64,000 bases of DNA. Origin: Devosia oryziradicis. GTDB lineage: Bacteria; Pseudomonadota; Alphaproteobacteria; Rhizobiales; Devosiaceae. Positions 1 through 8,005 of this stretch are shown piece after piece. Under the pieces are notes generated by a model, which saw only the letters and a list, made by a program, of their open reading frames with translations, ran no database searches and had not been told where the DNA came from. Position 1 is the first letter of the stretch; every line of letters begins with the position of its first letter. A program made the position numbers and the translations under genes. The stretch covers positions 434,001-498,000 of the forward strand of contig NZ_CP068047.1 in NCBI RefSeq assembly GCF_016698645.1. Reading direction: 5' to 3'.

Positions 1-271
1 CCCCAACCAGTGGCTCTCGACCGACCCCGCCTCGCCCTTCCGCAAGGAGCTGCGCGTCGCCCTGTCGCCATCCGGCAAGCGGCTGGCGCTGCGCAACCAC
101 CGGCTCTCCATCCATACGGGCGGCGAGCCGTCCGACGTGCGGCTGCTCACCAGCGTGGCGGAATTGCGCGAGGCGCTGTCGGGATCGTTCGGCATCCAGC
201 TGCCGCCGGCCGAATTGCTGGACCCGGCGCTCGAGGCGATCCTCGCCAATGCCGGCGTGACCGAGGTCTAG
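1..271 (+). CDS. Arylamine N-acetyltransferase, C-terminal part
   Basis: The window opens inside this gene; only about the last 90 codons are present, in the frame that ends with TAG at 269-271. The visible part reads NQWLSTDPASPF, then ALRNHRLSIHTGGE, then LLTSVAELREALSGSFGI. This matches the C-terminal domain of arylamine N-acetyltransferases, where the acetyl group of acetyl-CoA is passed through a Cys-His-Asp triad to aromatic amines. The triad itself lies upstream of the window, so activity cannot be judged. The next gene starts 4 bases after the stop, which suggests a shared transcript. The family call rests on recognition of the C-terminal pattern only. Confidence 0.72.
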   Translation, partial: PNQWLSTDPASPFRKELRVALSPSGKRLALRNHRLSIHTGGEPSDVRLLTSVAELREALSGSFGIQLPPAELLDPALEAILANAGVTEV

Positions 272-275
272 ACCG

Positions 276-875
276 ATGCCGCCCGTGCATGTCGATCCGG
301 CCAAGGTCCGAGAGTTTACCAGCAAGGACGCCTTCTACGATTGGCTCAAGGCCAACCACGACAAGGAAGATGAAGTCTGGATCCGCATCTTCAAGAAGGG
401 CAGCGGCATCCAGAGCATCGACGCCGTCGAGGCGATCGACGTGGTGCTGTGCTGGGGCTGGATCGACGCCATCCGCAAGGGCTGGGACGAGGTGAGCTTC
501 GTCCAGCGCTATACCCATCGCGGGAGGAAAAGTGCCTGGAGCGACGTCAACAAGGCCAATGTCGCCCGCCTGGTCGACGAGGGCAAGATGACCGAGCATG
601 GCCTGAGGCATGTCGAGCTCGCCAAGGCGGATGGCCGCTGGGACGCCTCCTATCGCACGACGATGGACCCGCCCCCGGACCTGCTGGCCGCCATCGAGGC
701 CAGTCCCAAGGCCCATGAATTCTACCTTACGCTGACTTCGCAGAACCGCTTCGCGCTGATCTTTCGCGTCATCAATCTCAAGACGCCCGCCGCGCGCGCC
801 CGCAAGATTGCCGGTTTTGTCGAGATGCTGGAAAAGGGCGAGACCATCTATCCGCAAAAGGCCAAGGCGGAATGA
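276..875 (+). CDS. YdeI/OmdA family protein
   Basis: The product has 199 residues. The core (about residues 10-125) contains FYDWLKANHDKEDEVWIRIFKKGSG and the family's WGWIDAIRKGWDE stretch near residue 66. The C-terminal part, with RFALIFRVINLKTPAARARKI, resembles the OmdA-like tail of these proteins. The YdeI/OmpD-associated family is widespread in soil bacteria and has no settled biochemical role. No signal peptide is seen, so the protein is probably cytosolic. It starts 4 bases after the acetyltransferase stop and its own stop overlaps the next start (ATGA), so the three genes are probably co-translated. Confidence 0.85.
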   Translation: MPPVHVDPAKVREFTSKDAFYDWLKANHDKEDEVWIRIFKKGSGIQSIDAVEAIDVVLCWGWIDAIRKGWDEVSFVQRYTHRGRKSAWSDVNKANVARLVDEGKMTEHGLRHVELAKADGRWDASYRTTMDPPPDLLAAIEASPKAHEFYLTLTSQNRFALIFRVINLKTPAARARKIAGFVEMLEKGETIYPQKAKAE

Positions 876-1399
876 CACGGCATGTCGCCCTGCTGCGCGG
901 GGTCAATCTGGGCAAGCGGCAGGTCAAGAGCGCTGACCTCAAGGCGGCCTTCGAAGCCATGGGCTTTGCCAATGTCAAAACGCTGCTCGCCAGCGGCAAC
1001 GTGCTCTTCGATGCCCCACCGGCCGATGTGGAGCGCAAGGCCATCGAAGACGCGCTCGAGGCCCGCTTCGGCTTCGATATCGGCACGGTGCTGCGGACGC
1101 AGGCGGAAATCCGCGCCCTGGCGGCAGCCGACCCCTTCGGCGGGCGCCGGGAGGATGACAATACCAAGCTCTATGTCACCTTTGTCGAGGACCGCAACGC
1201 GCGCACCCTGCCGATGCCCTGCGCGGTCGATGGCGATTTCGAGGTCGTCCACCTCACCGATGGCGAGGTGTTCATCGTCGCCCATCGCCTGCCCCATGGC
1301 CGCTACGGCGAGGGCATGGAGCAGATCTGGAAGCATTTCGGCAAGAAGCGTCTGTGGACCTCGCGCAACTTCAACACCGTGGTAAAAGCCGCCGAATAG
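872..1399 (+). CDS. DUF1697 family protein
   Basis: The product has 175 residues. It opens with the DUF1697 signature RHVALLRGVNLGKRQVK, followed by LKAAFEAMGFANVKTLLASGNVLF, and ends with KRLWTSRNFNTVVK, all typical of this family of unknown function. Its ATG overlaps the TGA of the YdeI-like gene by four bases, which indicates translational coupling. There are no membrane segments and no signal peptide. The family is common next to other small soil-bacterial accessory genes, and no reaction can be assigned. Confidence 0.88.
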   Translation: MTRHVALLRGVNLGKRQVKSADLKAAFEAMGFANVKTLLASGNVLFDAPPADVERKAIEDALEARFGFDIGTVLRTQAEIRALAAADPFGGRREDDNTKLYVTFVEDRNARTLPMPCAVDGDFEVVHLTDGEVFIVAHRLPHGRYGEGMEQIWKHFGKKRLWTSRNFNTVVKAAE

Positions 1400-1418
1400 A
1401 GCGGACTGGAGCACTGTC

Positions 1419-2312
1419 ATGATCACCGTCTTCGGTTCGACCAATCTCGACCAGATCGGCACGGTCAGCCGCTTGCCCAAGCCGGGCGAGACCGTCGCCG
1501 GCGGCACCTTTTCGATGGCAGCGGGTGGCAAGGGGGCCAATCAGGCGCTGGCCGCGCGGCGGGCGGGTGCCAGCGTGCGTCATGTCTCGGGCGTCGGCAG
1601 CGACGCCTTCGCCGATCTGGCGCTGGCGCTGCTCAAGGCCGACGGTGTCGATCTCTCCGCCATGAAGGTGGTGGACGGCGCCACCGGCATTGCCATGATC
1701 TTCGTCGATAGCCATGGCGAGAATGTCATCGCCATTCTGCCGGGCGCCAATGGCGCCATGACATCAGATGATGCCGACAAGGCGCTGGCAGGGGTCAGCG
1801 GCGGGGTCATGCTGGTGCAGCAGGAAATTCCCCAGGCGGCGACCGAGCGGGCGCTCGACCTGGCGCGCGCGCAGGGCATCACGGCCATTCTCAACACCGC
1901 GCCATTCCTCGATAGCACGGCGGCCCTGGCGCCCAAAGCGGCTATCCTGATCGCCAACGAAACCGAATTTGCCCTCCTCACGGGACGCGGCATCGCCGAA
2001 CTCGATTCCGCCATGGCCGACTGGGCCAGCAAGCACAAGCAGACCGTCATCGTGACGCTGGGCGGCGACGGCGCCCGCGCCGTGACGGCCCAGGGCCAAC
2101 GCATCAGCGTTGCCGCGTTGCCGATCAAGCCGGTCGATACGGTCGGCGCCGGCGACACCTTCTGCGGCTATCTGGCGGCCGGCCTCGATGCCGGGCTTGA
2201 CCTCGAAGCCGCCATGCGCCGCGCCGCCGTCGCCGCCAGCCTCGCCTGCCTCAAGCCCGGGGCCCAACCGGCCATCCCCCGCGCGGAAGAGGTCGAGCAG
2301 GCGATGCGGTAG
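1419..2312 (+). CDS. rbsK: Ribokinase, PfkB family
   Basis: The product has 297 residues, the usual ribokinase length. The N-terminal PfkB motif GGKGANQALAARR lies at residues 36-48. NETE at 180-183 is the metal/phosphate-binding NxxE motif. DTVGAGDTFCGY at 240-251 carries the catalytic base Asp246 and the anion-hole glycines. The expected reaction is ATP-dependent phosphorylation of D-ribose, or a similar pentose, at O5 in the cytosol. No ribose transporter is adjacent, so the enzyme may serve salvage of free ribose. The symbol is by family resemblance; another PfkB sugar kinase cannot be excluded. Confidence 0.85.
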   Translation: MITVFGSTNLDQIGTVSRLPKPGETVAGGTFSMAAGGKGANQALAARRAGASVRHVSGVGSDAFADLALALLKADGVDLSAMKVVDGATGIAMIFVDSHGENVIAILPGANGAMTSDDADKALAGVSGGVMLVQQEIPQAATERALDLARAQGITAILNTAPFLDSTAALAPKAAILIANETEFALLTGRGIAELDSAMADWASKHKQTVIVTLGGDGARAVTAQGQRISVAALPIKPVDTVGAGDTFCGYLAAGLDAGLDLEAAMRRAAVAASLACLKPGAQPAIPRAEEVEQAMR

Positions 2313-2317
2313 GACCG

Positions 2318-3202
2318 TCACCTCTCCCGAAACCCCTCGGCAACCGCGTTGATAAACGCCGTGACCCGGCGCGGCACTAGATGCCGCGACGGATGGAGGG
2401 TGTGGATGGGCAGCGTGGGCAGTGACCAGTCGCCCAAAATCTGCACCAGCGCGCCGTCGGCCAGGTCGTCGGCGACCAGGTCGAGCGGCAGGTAGACGAT
2501 GCCGGCCCCGTCGATGGCCATGGCGCGCTGCGCCTCGCCATTGTCGATCTCGATGCCCCCGCCCACTTCCACCGTCAGCGGTTCGCCTTGCGCATCATGG
2601 AAGGTCCAGCGACTACGCGGGATGAGGTTGAGATTGAGGATGCAGCGCGCCCGCTCCAGATCGGCGGGATGGCGCGGCGTTCCATGTCGGGCGAGGAAAT
2701 CGGGGGAGGCGCAGCAGGCGAAGCGGTAGGTGCCGACGCGCCGCGCCAGCATCGAGGATGCCGGCAACACTCCGATGCGCACCGCCAGATCGAAGCCTTC
2801 CGCGATCAGATCAACGCGCCGGTCGGTGAGGCTCATCTCAAAGATTATGCCCGGATGGGCAGCGGTAAACCGCGCGATCACCGCCGGCAGGCGCCGGATG
2901 CCGACCGTAGTGGGCGCCGTCAACCGGATGCGACCGCTCAGCGGCCCCGAGGTCGAGACGTCGGCGAGCGCCTCGGTTGCCGCGATCACCGCCTCGGCGC
3001 GGCCGAGAAATTCCTGGCCCGCCTCGGTCAGCCGCTGGCTACGCGTGGTCCGTTCGATCAGTGCAGCGCCATAGCGCTGCTCCAGTCCCTGGATGCGCCG
3101 ACCAACCATGGCGGGCGACAGGTTCAGCTGGCGGGCCGCCTTGGCGAAGCTGCCAATGCGGGCCGCTGCAATGAAAGTGCGCAATTCGTCGAGTTCGGCC
3201 AT
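2318..3202 (-). CDS. LysR-family transcriptional regulator
   Basis: The product has 294 residues. The N-terminal winged helix-turn-helix spans residues 4-62, with FIAAARIGSFAKAARQLNLS and LEQRYGAALIERTTR. A substrate-binding domain of the CrgA/AaeR type follows, with GRIRLTAPTTVG and DLAVRIGVLPASSM. It is transcribed away from the oxidoreductase at 3307. A palindrome right in front of its start (3210-3233) fits the usual divergent LysR-target layout, so the reductase is the likely target. The inducer is unknown. Confidence 0.93.
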   Translation of the reverse strand: MAELDELRTFIAAARIGSFAKAARQLNLSPAMVGRRIQGLEQRYGAALIERTTRSQRLTEAGQEFLGRAEAVIAATEALADVSTSGPLSGRIRLTAPTTVGIRRLPAVIARFTAAHPGIIFEMSLTDRRVDLIAEGFDLAVRIGVLPASSMLARRVGTYRFACCASPDFLARHGTPRHPADLERARCILNLNLIPRSRWTFHDAQGEPLTVEVGGGIEIDNGEAQRAMAIDGAGIVYLPLDLVADDLADGALVQILGDWSLPTLPIHTLHPSRHLVPRRVTAFINAVAEGFRER

Positions 3203-3209
3203 TCGATAC

Positions 3210-3233
3210 TTCTATGCAATTATGTTGCTAGAA
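3210..3233. promoter_or_regulatory. Candidate LysR operator
   Basis: Inverted repeat with arms TTCTATGCAA and TTGCTAGAA around TTATG. It lies in the 104-base gap between the divergent LysR gene and the reductase at 3307, and it contains the T-N11-A type spacing that LysR proteins prefer. Function is inferred from position and symmetry only. Confidence 0.5.
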
Positions 3234-3306
3234 CACAAGCAATTCTCTTTTCAATGAGGCGAGTGCATCTAGAGGGCATCGCAATCGAACTGGACGGAGA
3301 CTTCCA

Positions 3307-3936
3307 ATGACCACCATCGCCATCATCGGCCTGGGCAATATGGGCAAGGGCCTGGCCAAGCGTCTGGCCGGCAAGGCCGATCTGGTGCTGAGCTCGCGCG
3401 ACCAGGCCGCGGTCACGGTTTTCGCGGCCACCCTCCCCGCGGGCGTCACGGTGCTCGATCAGGCTGACGCCATCGCGAAGGCCGACATCGTCGTGCTGGC
3501 CCTGCCCTATGCCACGGCGCTCGACGTCGCCGCCAATCAGGCGCTGTCGGGCAAGGTTGTGCTTGATATGACCAACCCGATCACGCCGGATTTCTCCGGT
3601 CTCCTCTTCGGCTTCGACACTTCGGCCGCGGAAAACCTGCAGGAGGCCGCGCCGCAGGCCCGCGTGGTCAAGGGCTTCAACACCATCTTCGCCAGCCTGT
3701 TCGATCGCCCGGCGGCGGAAACAGCGGGCATTCCGGTCTTCCTTGCCGGCAACGATCAGGCTGCCATCGCTGCCGTCGAAGACCTGGTCAAGCTCTCGGG
3801 CTTTGCCGTCGAAAAGACCGGAGGCATCGAAGCCGCCCGCCTGCTCGAACCCCTGGGCATGCTCAACATCCGCCTCGGCTACGGCCTGGGCCACGGCACC
3901 GACATCGCCCCGGCCTGGGCCAAGCTGGACGCGTAA
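3307..3936 (+). CDS. NAD(P)-binding reductase, F420-dependent NADP reductase-like
   Basis: The product has 209 residues. It begins MTTIAIIGLGNMGKGLAKRL, with the dinucleotide-binding GxGxxG at residues 8-13, and continues with VVLALPY and KVVLDMTNPITPDF. The segment RVVKGFNTIFASLF is typical of the NADP oxidoreductase (coenzyme F420-dependent-like) family. In proteobacteria these proteins probably use NADP with a small substrate rather than F420; the substrate is unknown. The divergent LysR gene and its palindrome suggest local control. Confidence 0.82.
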   Translation: MTTIAIIGLGNMGKGLAKRLAGKADLVLSSRDQAAVTVFAATLPAGVTVLDQADAIAKADIVVLALPYATALDVAANQALSGKVVLDMTNPITPDFSGLLFGFDTSAAENLQEAAPQARVVKGFNTIFASLFDRPAAETAGIPVFLAGNDQAAIAAVEDLVKLSGFAVEKTGGIEAARLLEPLGMLNIRLGYGLGHGTDIAPAWAKLDA

Positions 3937-3958
3937 CCATCCAGTGGCGTCAGGGCAA

Positions 3959-3978
3959 ACCCTCCCCCGCGGGAGGGT
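3959..3978. repeat. Short GC palindrome
   Basis: Perfect 8-bp arms, ACCCTCCC and GGGAGGGT, around CCGC, between two convergent genes. It resembles the CCTCTCCC-type palindromes seen elsewhere in the window (25638, 38859, 40205). It has no T-run, so a terminator role is uncertain. Confidence 0.5.
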
Positions 3979-3994
3979 GTCTGCTTGCAGCCGG

Positions 3995-4852
3995 CTACAA
4001 CTTCACCTTGAGCCTGGCTATGAGCCCCCGATTGGGTTCGCCGTCGGCGTAGAGACCGAGTGCCCCCTGCTCGGCGCGGATGGCCTGGCGCGTATCGTCA
4101 CCCACGATACCGCCGGCGTCCGAGATCGGGTGGCCGCGGGCGACCAGCGCGCGCTGCAGCGCGGCGATCTCGGCCGGATCCAGTAGCTTGGCCTGCGTTG
4201 CCAGGACGTCCCTGAAATCGTCGACCGCCATGCCGTGCCGCACGTCGGCGCAGTAGAGGGCGCGGATCACCCGTGTGTCGGAGGGTGAATAGGCCTGCGT
4301 ATCGGTCCAGGGCGCATAGAAGATACTGTCGGCCTCGTCGCCCAGGTCGTTCGCCATGCCCAGCGCCTGCGTGACCTCCTCGCGGATCAGGTGATCGGTT
4401 TCGGCCCGGGTCAGGCCGGTGGTGGAAATCAGCACATCGGAATCGGTGATCCCCGCGCCGTCCCAGTGCATCCAGAAGAACCCGTAATTGTCGGGCTGAT
4501 AGTTCGGGTTGAGCTGGGAAAACTCGTCCACCGGGGCGAACTGCACCAGCATGTCCGCACCACCCTCGACCAGCCGAATGCGCGTGGGGGCGATCAATGT
4601 GCCCAGCTCGGCAACCACTGCGGCCAGCGTGGCGCGGTCCTCGGGCCGTGCGTCGCCGGCCACGCCGACAGTAACATCGCGGTGCCAGCGGGCCACCGCG
4701 GCCCGCGCATCGCCGTATTCGGCACCAATGGAGATGGCGATCGCCCGGTCGATATCGGCCGGCGACAGGGCCACGTCGCAGGCCGCCTCAGCTGGCAGTG
4801 CCAGGAGGAAGCTAAGCGCCAGGACGACGTCGATGCGCACAATGGCTGGCAT
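3995..4852 (-). CDS. DUF2927 family secreted protein
   Basis: I chose the ATG at 4852 because it gives a clean signal peptide (MPAIVRIDVVLALSFLLALP, then AEA) and has GGGAGA in front. The longer frame to 4915 would run into the infC terminator. The product has 285 residues. The mature part contains YGFFWMHWDGAGITDSDVLI and HLIREEVTQALGMANDL. The latter's HxxxEE pattern is characteristic of DUF2927, a family of exported proteins thought to resemble metalloproteases. The last 60 residues (LQRALVARGHPI to DDTRQAIRAEQ) resemble a peptidoglycan-binding repeat, so a cell-wall location is plausible. Function is unknown. Confidence 0.8.
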   Translation of the reverse strand: MPAIVRIDVVLALSFLLALPAEAACDVALSPADIDRAIAISIGAEYGDARAAVARWHRDVTVGVAGDARPEDRATLAAVVAELGTLIAPTRIRLVEGGADMLVQFAPVDEFSQLNPNYQPDNYGFFWMHWDGAGITDSDVLISTTGLTRAETDHLIREEVTQALGMANDLGDEADSIFYAPWTDTQAYSPSDTRVIRALYCADVRHGMAVDDFRDVLATQAKLLDPAEIAALQRALVARGHPISDAGGIVGDDTRQAIRAEQGALGLYADGEPNRGLIARLKVKL

Positions 4853-4880
4853 GAGAGATCTCCCGCTGGCTGCGACCTGC

Positions 4881-4909
4881 CAAAACAAAGGCCCGCTCGC
4901 GCGGGCCTT
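4881..4909 (-). terminator. Intrinsic terminator after infC
   Basis: Read on the minus strand, a 9-bp stem (AAGGCCCGC/GCGGGCCTT) with a four-base loop is followed by TTTGTTTTG. It lies 23 bases after the infC stop codon. infC therefore seems to be transcribed alone, without rpmI and rplT behind it. Confidence 0.85.
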
Positions 4910-4931
4910 CTTCATTCCAGTGCCGTCGCCC

Positions 4932-5468
4932 CTACTTGGGCGCCAGGACCATGACCATCTGCCGGCCTTCCGAGCGCGGCTGGCTCTCGACCTTGGCCAC
5001 GGGCTCCATCTGTTCGCGCACCTTGACTAGCAGCTGCATGCCCAGTTCCTGGTGCGCCATTTCGCGACCACGGAAGCGCATGGTGACCTTGACCCGGTCG
5101 CCATCGTCGAGGAAGCGCTGCACCGCCTTCATCTTGGTGTCATAGTCATGCGTATCGATGTTGGGACGCAGCTGGACTTCCTTGACCTCGATCACCTTCT
5201 GCTTCTTGCGCGCCTCGGCAGCTTTTTTCTGCGCGGCGTATTTGAAGCGGCCGAGGTCCAGCATCTTGGCGACCGGCGGCACGGCGTTGGGAGAGATCAG
5301 AACAAGGTCGAGCCCCTGTTCCTGGGCTTCTGCGAGAGCTTCGCGCGTGCGGACCACGCCACGATTCTCGCCTTCAGCGTCGATGAGTTGCACATCGGGG
5401 CTGGTGATATCTTCGTTAGAGGGCGGCCCATCTTTCTGGGGCGCGACGGGTCTCATGGGACGACGAAT
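4932..5468 (-). CDS. infC: Translation initiation factor IF-3
   Basis: IF-3 binds the 30S subunit, blocks 50S joining and proofreads the start codon-initiator tRNA pair. The N-domain ([21 protein letters not shown]), the lysine-rich linker ([21 protein letters not shown]) and the C-domain ([18 protein letters not shown]) are complete. I place the start at an ATT codon at 5468. AAGGA lies 9 bases before it and the protein then has 178 residues, close to the 180 of E. coli IF-3. The next ATG, four codons later, has no ribosome site, and the upstream ATG at 5543 adds 25 unconserved residues. An AUU start allows IF-3 to repress its own mRNA in E. coli. No rpmI or rplT follows. Confidence 0.93.
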   Translation of the reverse strand: MRRPMRPVAPQKDGPPSNEDITSPDVQLIDAEGENRGVVRTREALAEAQEQGLDLVLISPNAVPPVAKMLDLGRFKYAAQKKAAEARKKQKVIEVKEVQLRPNIDTHDYDTKMKAVQRFLDDGDRVKVTMRFRGREMAHQELGMQLLVKVREQMEPVAKVESQPRSEGRQMVMVLAPK

Positions 5469-5482
5469 GGCAAACGATCCTT
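5466..5482 (-). promoter_or_regulatory. infC ribosome site and ATT start
   Basis: On the minus strand AAGGA (5482-5478) is followed by nine bases and then ATT (5468-5466), the first codon of the conserved region (I-RRPMRPV). This spacing decides the start. A rare AUU initiator is the known basis of IF-3 autoregulation in enterobacteria; its presence here is inferred. Confidence 0.7.
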
Positions 5483-5648
5483 GCGTTGTTAAGCCGGGTG
5501 GTGAAATCGCGCATAAAATCGTGTTACCGGGACCATAAGTCAACAGGCAAAGCGCCAGAAAATCCGGCCTGTTGCGCCTTGGAAACGCCGTGATTGCCGG
5601 GCCCTGCGGGTGTAGCTAACGCTTGGTATTCACGAAAGGGAAAGTGCC

Positions 5649-6425
5649 ATGACACAATCGCCGTTGCAGAGCTTTCGGATCACCGTGGGCAGCGGAGCGG
5701 CGGCACGCGACATCGCGGTGGCGCAGAGGGCCGGCAAGTCGCCGGGCATCTTCTGGCTGGGCGGCTTCCGCTCGGACATGTCCGGCAGCAAGGCAATGGC
5801 GCTCGATATGCTCGGAGCCGAGCAGGGGCTGGCGGTCACGCGCTTCGACTATTCCGGCCATGGCATTTCCGGGGGCGATTTCGAGCAGGGGACGATAAGC
5901 CGCTGGCTCGAGGAGGCCGAGGCGGTCCTTGCTACCACCGGCGGACCCCAGATCATCGTGGGCTCATCCATGGGCGGCTGGCTGGCCTTGCTGCTCGCCC
6001 GCGCGCTGCTGCGCCGGGGCAACCCTGCCCATGGCCTGGTGCTGATCGCCCCTGCCCCCGATATGACGCATGAGCTGATGCTGCCCGACTTCACGCCGCA
6101 AGAGCATGAATCGCTGCAGAACAACGGCTATGTAGACCAGCCCAGCCAATATTCGGACACGCCCTATCGCATCACGCGGGTGTTGATCGAAGATGGGGCA
6201 CAACACCGGCTGTTTGGCAGCGTCATCGAGACCGGCTGCCCGGTCACCATCCTCCAGGGTGGGCAGGACCCCGACGTGCCGCCGTCCCATGCCATCAAGC
6301 TGGTGACGCATATCCTCCATGACCCGGTGACACTGACGCTGATCCCGGACGGCGACCATCGCTTGAGCCGGGAAGAGGATCTGCAGCGGCTGCGGGAGAC
6401 GTTGATGCGGCTGGTGGAGGGCTAA
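5649..6425 (+). CDS. Alpha/beta hydrolase, ABHD10-like
   Basis: The product has 258 residues in one alpha/beta-hydrolase domain. The nucleophile elbow GSSMG places the catalytic serine at residue 107. Asp207 in GGQDPDVPPSH and His237 in IPDGDHRLS complete a plausible triad. Overall it resembles bacterial homologues of palmitoyl-protein thioesterase ABHD10, so it is probably an esterase or thioesterase. No signal peptide is seen. It is divergent from infC, an arrangement I recall from other Hyphomicrobiales. AAGGG lies just upstream of the ATG. Confidence 0.85.
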   Translation: MTQSPLQSFRITVGSGAAARDIAVAQRAGKSPGIFWLGGFRSDMSGSKAMALDMLGAEQGLAVTRFDYSGHGISGGDFEQGTISRWLEEAEAVLATTGGPQIIVGSSMGGWLALLLARALLRRGNPAHGLVLIAPAPDMTHELMLPDFTPQEHESLQNNGYVDQPSQYSDTPYRITRVLIEDGAQHRLFGSVIETGCPVTILQGGQDPDVPPSHAIKLVTHILHDPVTLTLIPDGDHRLSREEDLQRLRETLMRLVEG

Positions 6426-6433
6426 ACGCTCCT

Positions 6434-6462
6434 CTTACCTTGCCCCCGAGGGGCGAGGTAAG
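6434..6462. terminator. Convergent hairpin
   Basis: A 13-bp stem (CTTACCTTGCCCC with GGGGCGAGGTAAG, one G-T pair) and a three-base loop lie between two convergent genes. There is no long T-run on either side, so it may be a weak bidirectional terminator or a repeat-type palindrome. Confidence 0.45.
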
Positions 6463-6479
6463 GCGTGGCCCGGTGGGAC

Positions 6480-7136
6480 TTACCGCGTCCTGAGCTTCGT
6501 CCACTGCACGCCGTCCGCGTCAAAGTTCTCCGGCGAGAGCCAGCGCTCATACTCCGCCCGCATTGCCGGCCATTCGCCATCGATGATCGAGAACCAGGCC
6601 GTGTCGCGGCTGATACCCTTGATGATCATGTCCTGCCGGAACAGGCCCTCGAACTGGAAACCGAAGCGCGTCGCCGCCGCCTTGCTGGATGCGTTGCGGT
6701 CATTGCATTTCCATTCGAAACGCCGATAGCCCAGATCGTCGAAGGCATGCCGCGCGAAGAGGTAGAGCGCCTCGGTCGCCAGGCGCGAACGCGCCATGGG
6801 CAGGCCCCAATGGATGCCGCCGATCTCGATCGAGCCATGTTCGGGTCGGATACGCATCCAGCCCTGCTGGCCGACCGCCCTGCCGCTCGCCTGGTCGACC
6901 ACGGCGACATAGAGCGGATCGGTCTGCGTCATGGCATGCTCGATCCGCGCTTCCATTTCGGCCACGCTGCCTGGCGCATGCTGGGACAGCCAGCGATAGC
7001 GCTCGACGCCACCGGGCATGGTCGAGACCGCGAAAAGGTCGGCGGCATGCTGGGGTGCCAGGGGTTCGAGGCGGACGTAGCGGCCCTCAAGGACGATGCG
7101 CTCGGGGGCGGATTTGGCGGGTTGCGGGGCGCTCAT
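6480..7136 (-). CDS. GNAT acetyltransferase, RimJ/RimL-like
   Basis: The product has 218 residues. The opening IVLEGRYVRLEPLAPQHAADL and the middle part IEIGGIHWGLPMARSRLATEALYLFARHAF, followed by RFEWKCNDRNASSKAAATRFGF, match the RimJ/RimL branch of GNAT acetyltransferases, which move acetyl from acetyl-CoA to an N-terminus or small amine. Its ATG overlaps the stop of the epimerase gene (ATGA), so queG, the epimerase and this gene probably form one operon. The acceptor is unknown. Confidence 0.86.
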   Translation of the reverse strand: MSAPQPAKSAPERIVLEGRYVRLEPLAPQHAADLFAVSTMPGGVERYRWLSQHAPGSVAEMEARIEHAMTQTDPLYVAVVDQASGRAVGQQGWMRIRPEHGSIEIGGIHWGLPMARSRLATEALYLFARHAFDDLGYRRFEWKCNDRNASSKAAATRFGFQFEGLFRQDMIIKGISRDTAWFSIIDGEWPAMRAEYERWLSPENFDADGVQWTKLRTR

Positions 7137-8005
7137 GCTTGTTCCTTGTCCAAAATCGAGGCCAGTCCTTCCCGATAGGTCGGGTAGAGTAGTTGGATAC
7201 CCAGCGCCTGCTTGATGGCGGCGTTCGAGACGCGCTTGTTGTCGGCGTAGAAGCTGCGCTGCATCGGCGTCATCGGGGCCGTTTCATAGGGCAGTTCCGG
7301 CGGCGGCTCGATGCCCAGCATGGCAGCCGCATGGGCAATCACCTCCTGGGGCGGCGCCGGCTCGTCATCGCCCAGGTTGAAGGTGCCGTCCAGCCGATTT
7401 TCCGCCGCCAGGGCCGTTACCCGGCCGATATCCTCGACATGGATGCGGTTGAAAACTTGCCCAGGCTTGACGACGCGGCGCGACGTGCCGTCGCGCAGTT
7501 TGTCGAAGGTCGAGCGGCCCGGCCCATAGATGCCGGCCAGCCGCAGGATGGTGAGCGGCACCCCGCGCTGTGCGGCATAGTCCCGCCAGACCTGCTCGGC
7601 CAGCACGCGCCGGTCGCTCCGCTCGTTGCGCGGCACCAGCGGCGCGGTCTCGTCGATCCAGGCGCCGGCGAAATCCCCATAGACGCCGACGGTGGAATAA
7701 TAGCAGAGCCATTGCAGGTCGGTCGCCGCATCGAGATCGGCGCGGTGGTGGATGAGCGCCGGATCGCCATCGGCGCCGGGCGCGATGGAAAAGATCACAT
7801 GGCTGGACGAGCGCATGTCCGGGCCCAGGGTAGGGCCTGGGGCCGTGCCGTTGAAAACATGCGCCTTTATGCCACCGGCTCGCAGCGTTTCGGCCTTGTC
7901 CGGTGTCCGAACCGTGCCAAAAAGGTCAACAGTCGGTCGCTGTTTCCGCAGCGCATCGGCAGCATAAGTCGATGAAAATCCCAGCCCGAAGAAGAAGGCA
8001 CGCAT
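7133..8005 (-). CDS. NAD-dependent epimerase/SDR, YeeZ-like
   Basis: I chose the ATG at 8005 (MRAFFFGLGFSSTYAADAL), which overlaps the queG stop in TGATG; the product has 290 residues. The glycine-rich nucleotide site (GLGFSSTY) is at the N-terminus. YYSTVGVYGDFAG and LRLAGIYGPGRS are typical of atypical extended short-chain dehydrogenases of the YeeZ type. The substrate is unknown. In related genomes this gene accompanies queG, but no role in queuosine synthesis is established. Confidence 0.84.
   Translation of the reverse strand: MRAFFFGLGFSSTYAADALRKQRPTVDLFGTVRTPDKAETLRAGGIKAHVFNGTAPGPTLGPDMRSSSHVIFSIAPGADGDPALIHHRADLDAATDLQWLCYYSTVGVYGDFAGAWIDETAPLVPRNERSDRRVLAEQVWRDYAAQRGVPLTILRLAGIYGPGRSTFDKLRDGTSRRVVKPGQVFNRIHVEDIGRVTALAAENRLDGTFNLGDDEPAPPQEVIAHAAAMLGIEPPPELPYETAPMTPMQRSFYADNKRVSNAAIKQALGIQLLYPTYREGLASILDKEQA

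Noticed and set aside
4853..4915. The DUF2927 frame extended to ATG 4915
   Set aside because: The extension runs through the infC terminator, lacks a ribosome site and would mask the clear signal peptide beginning at 4852.
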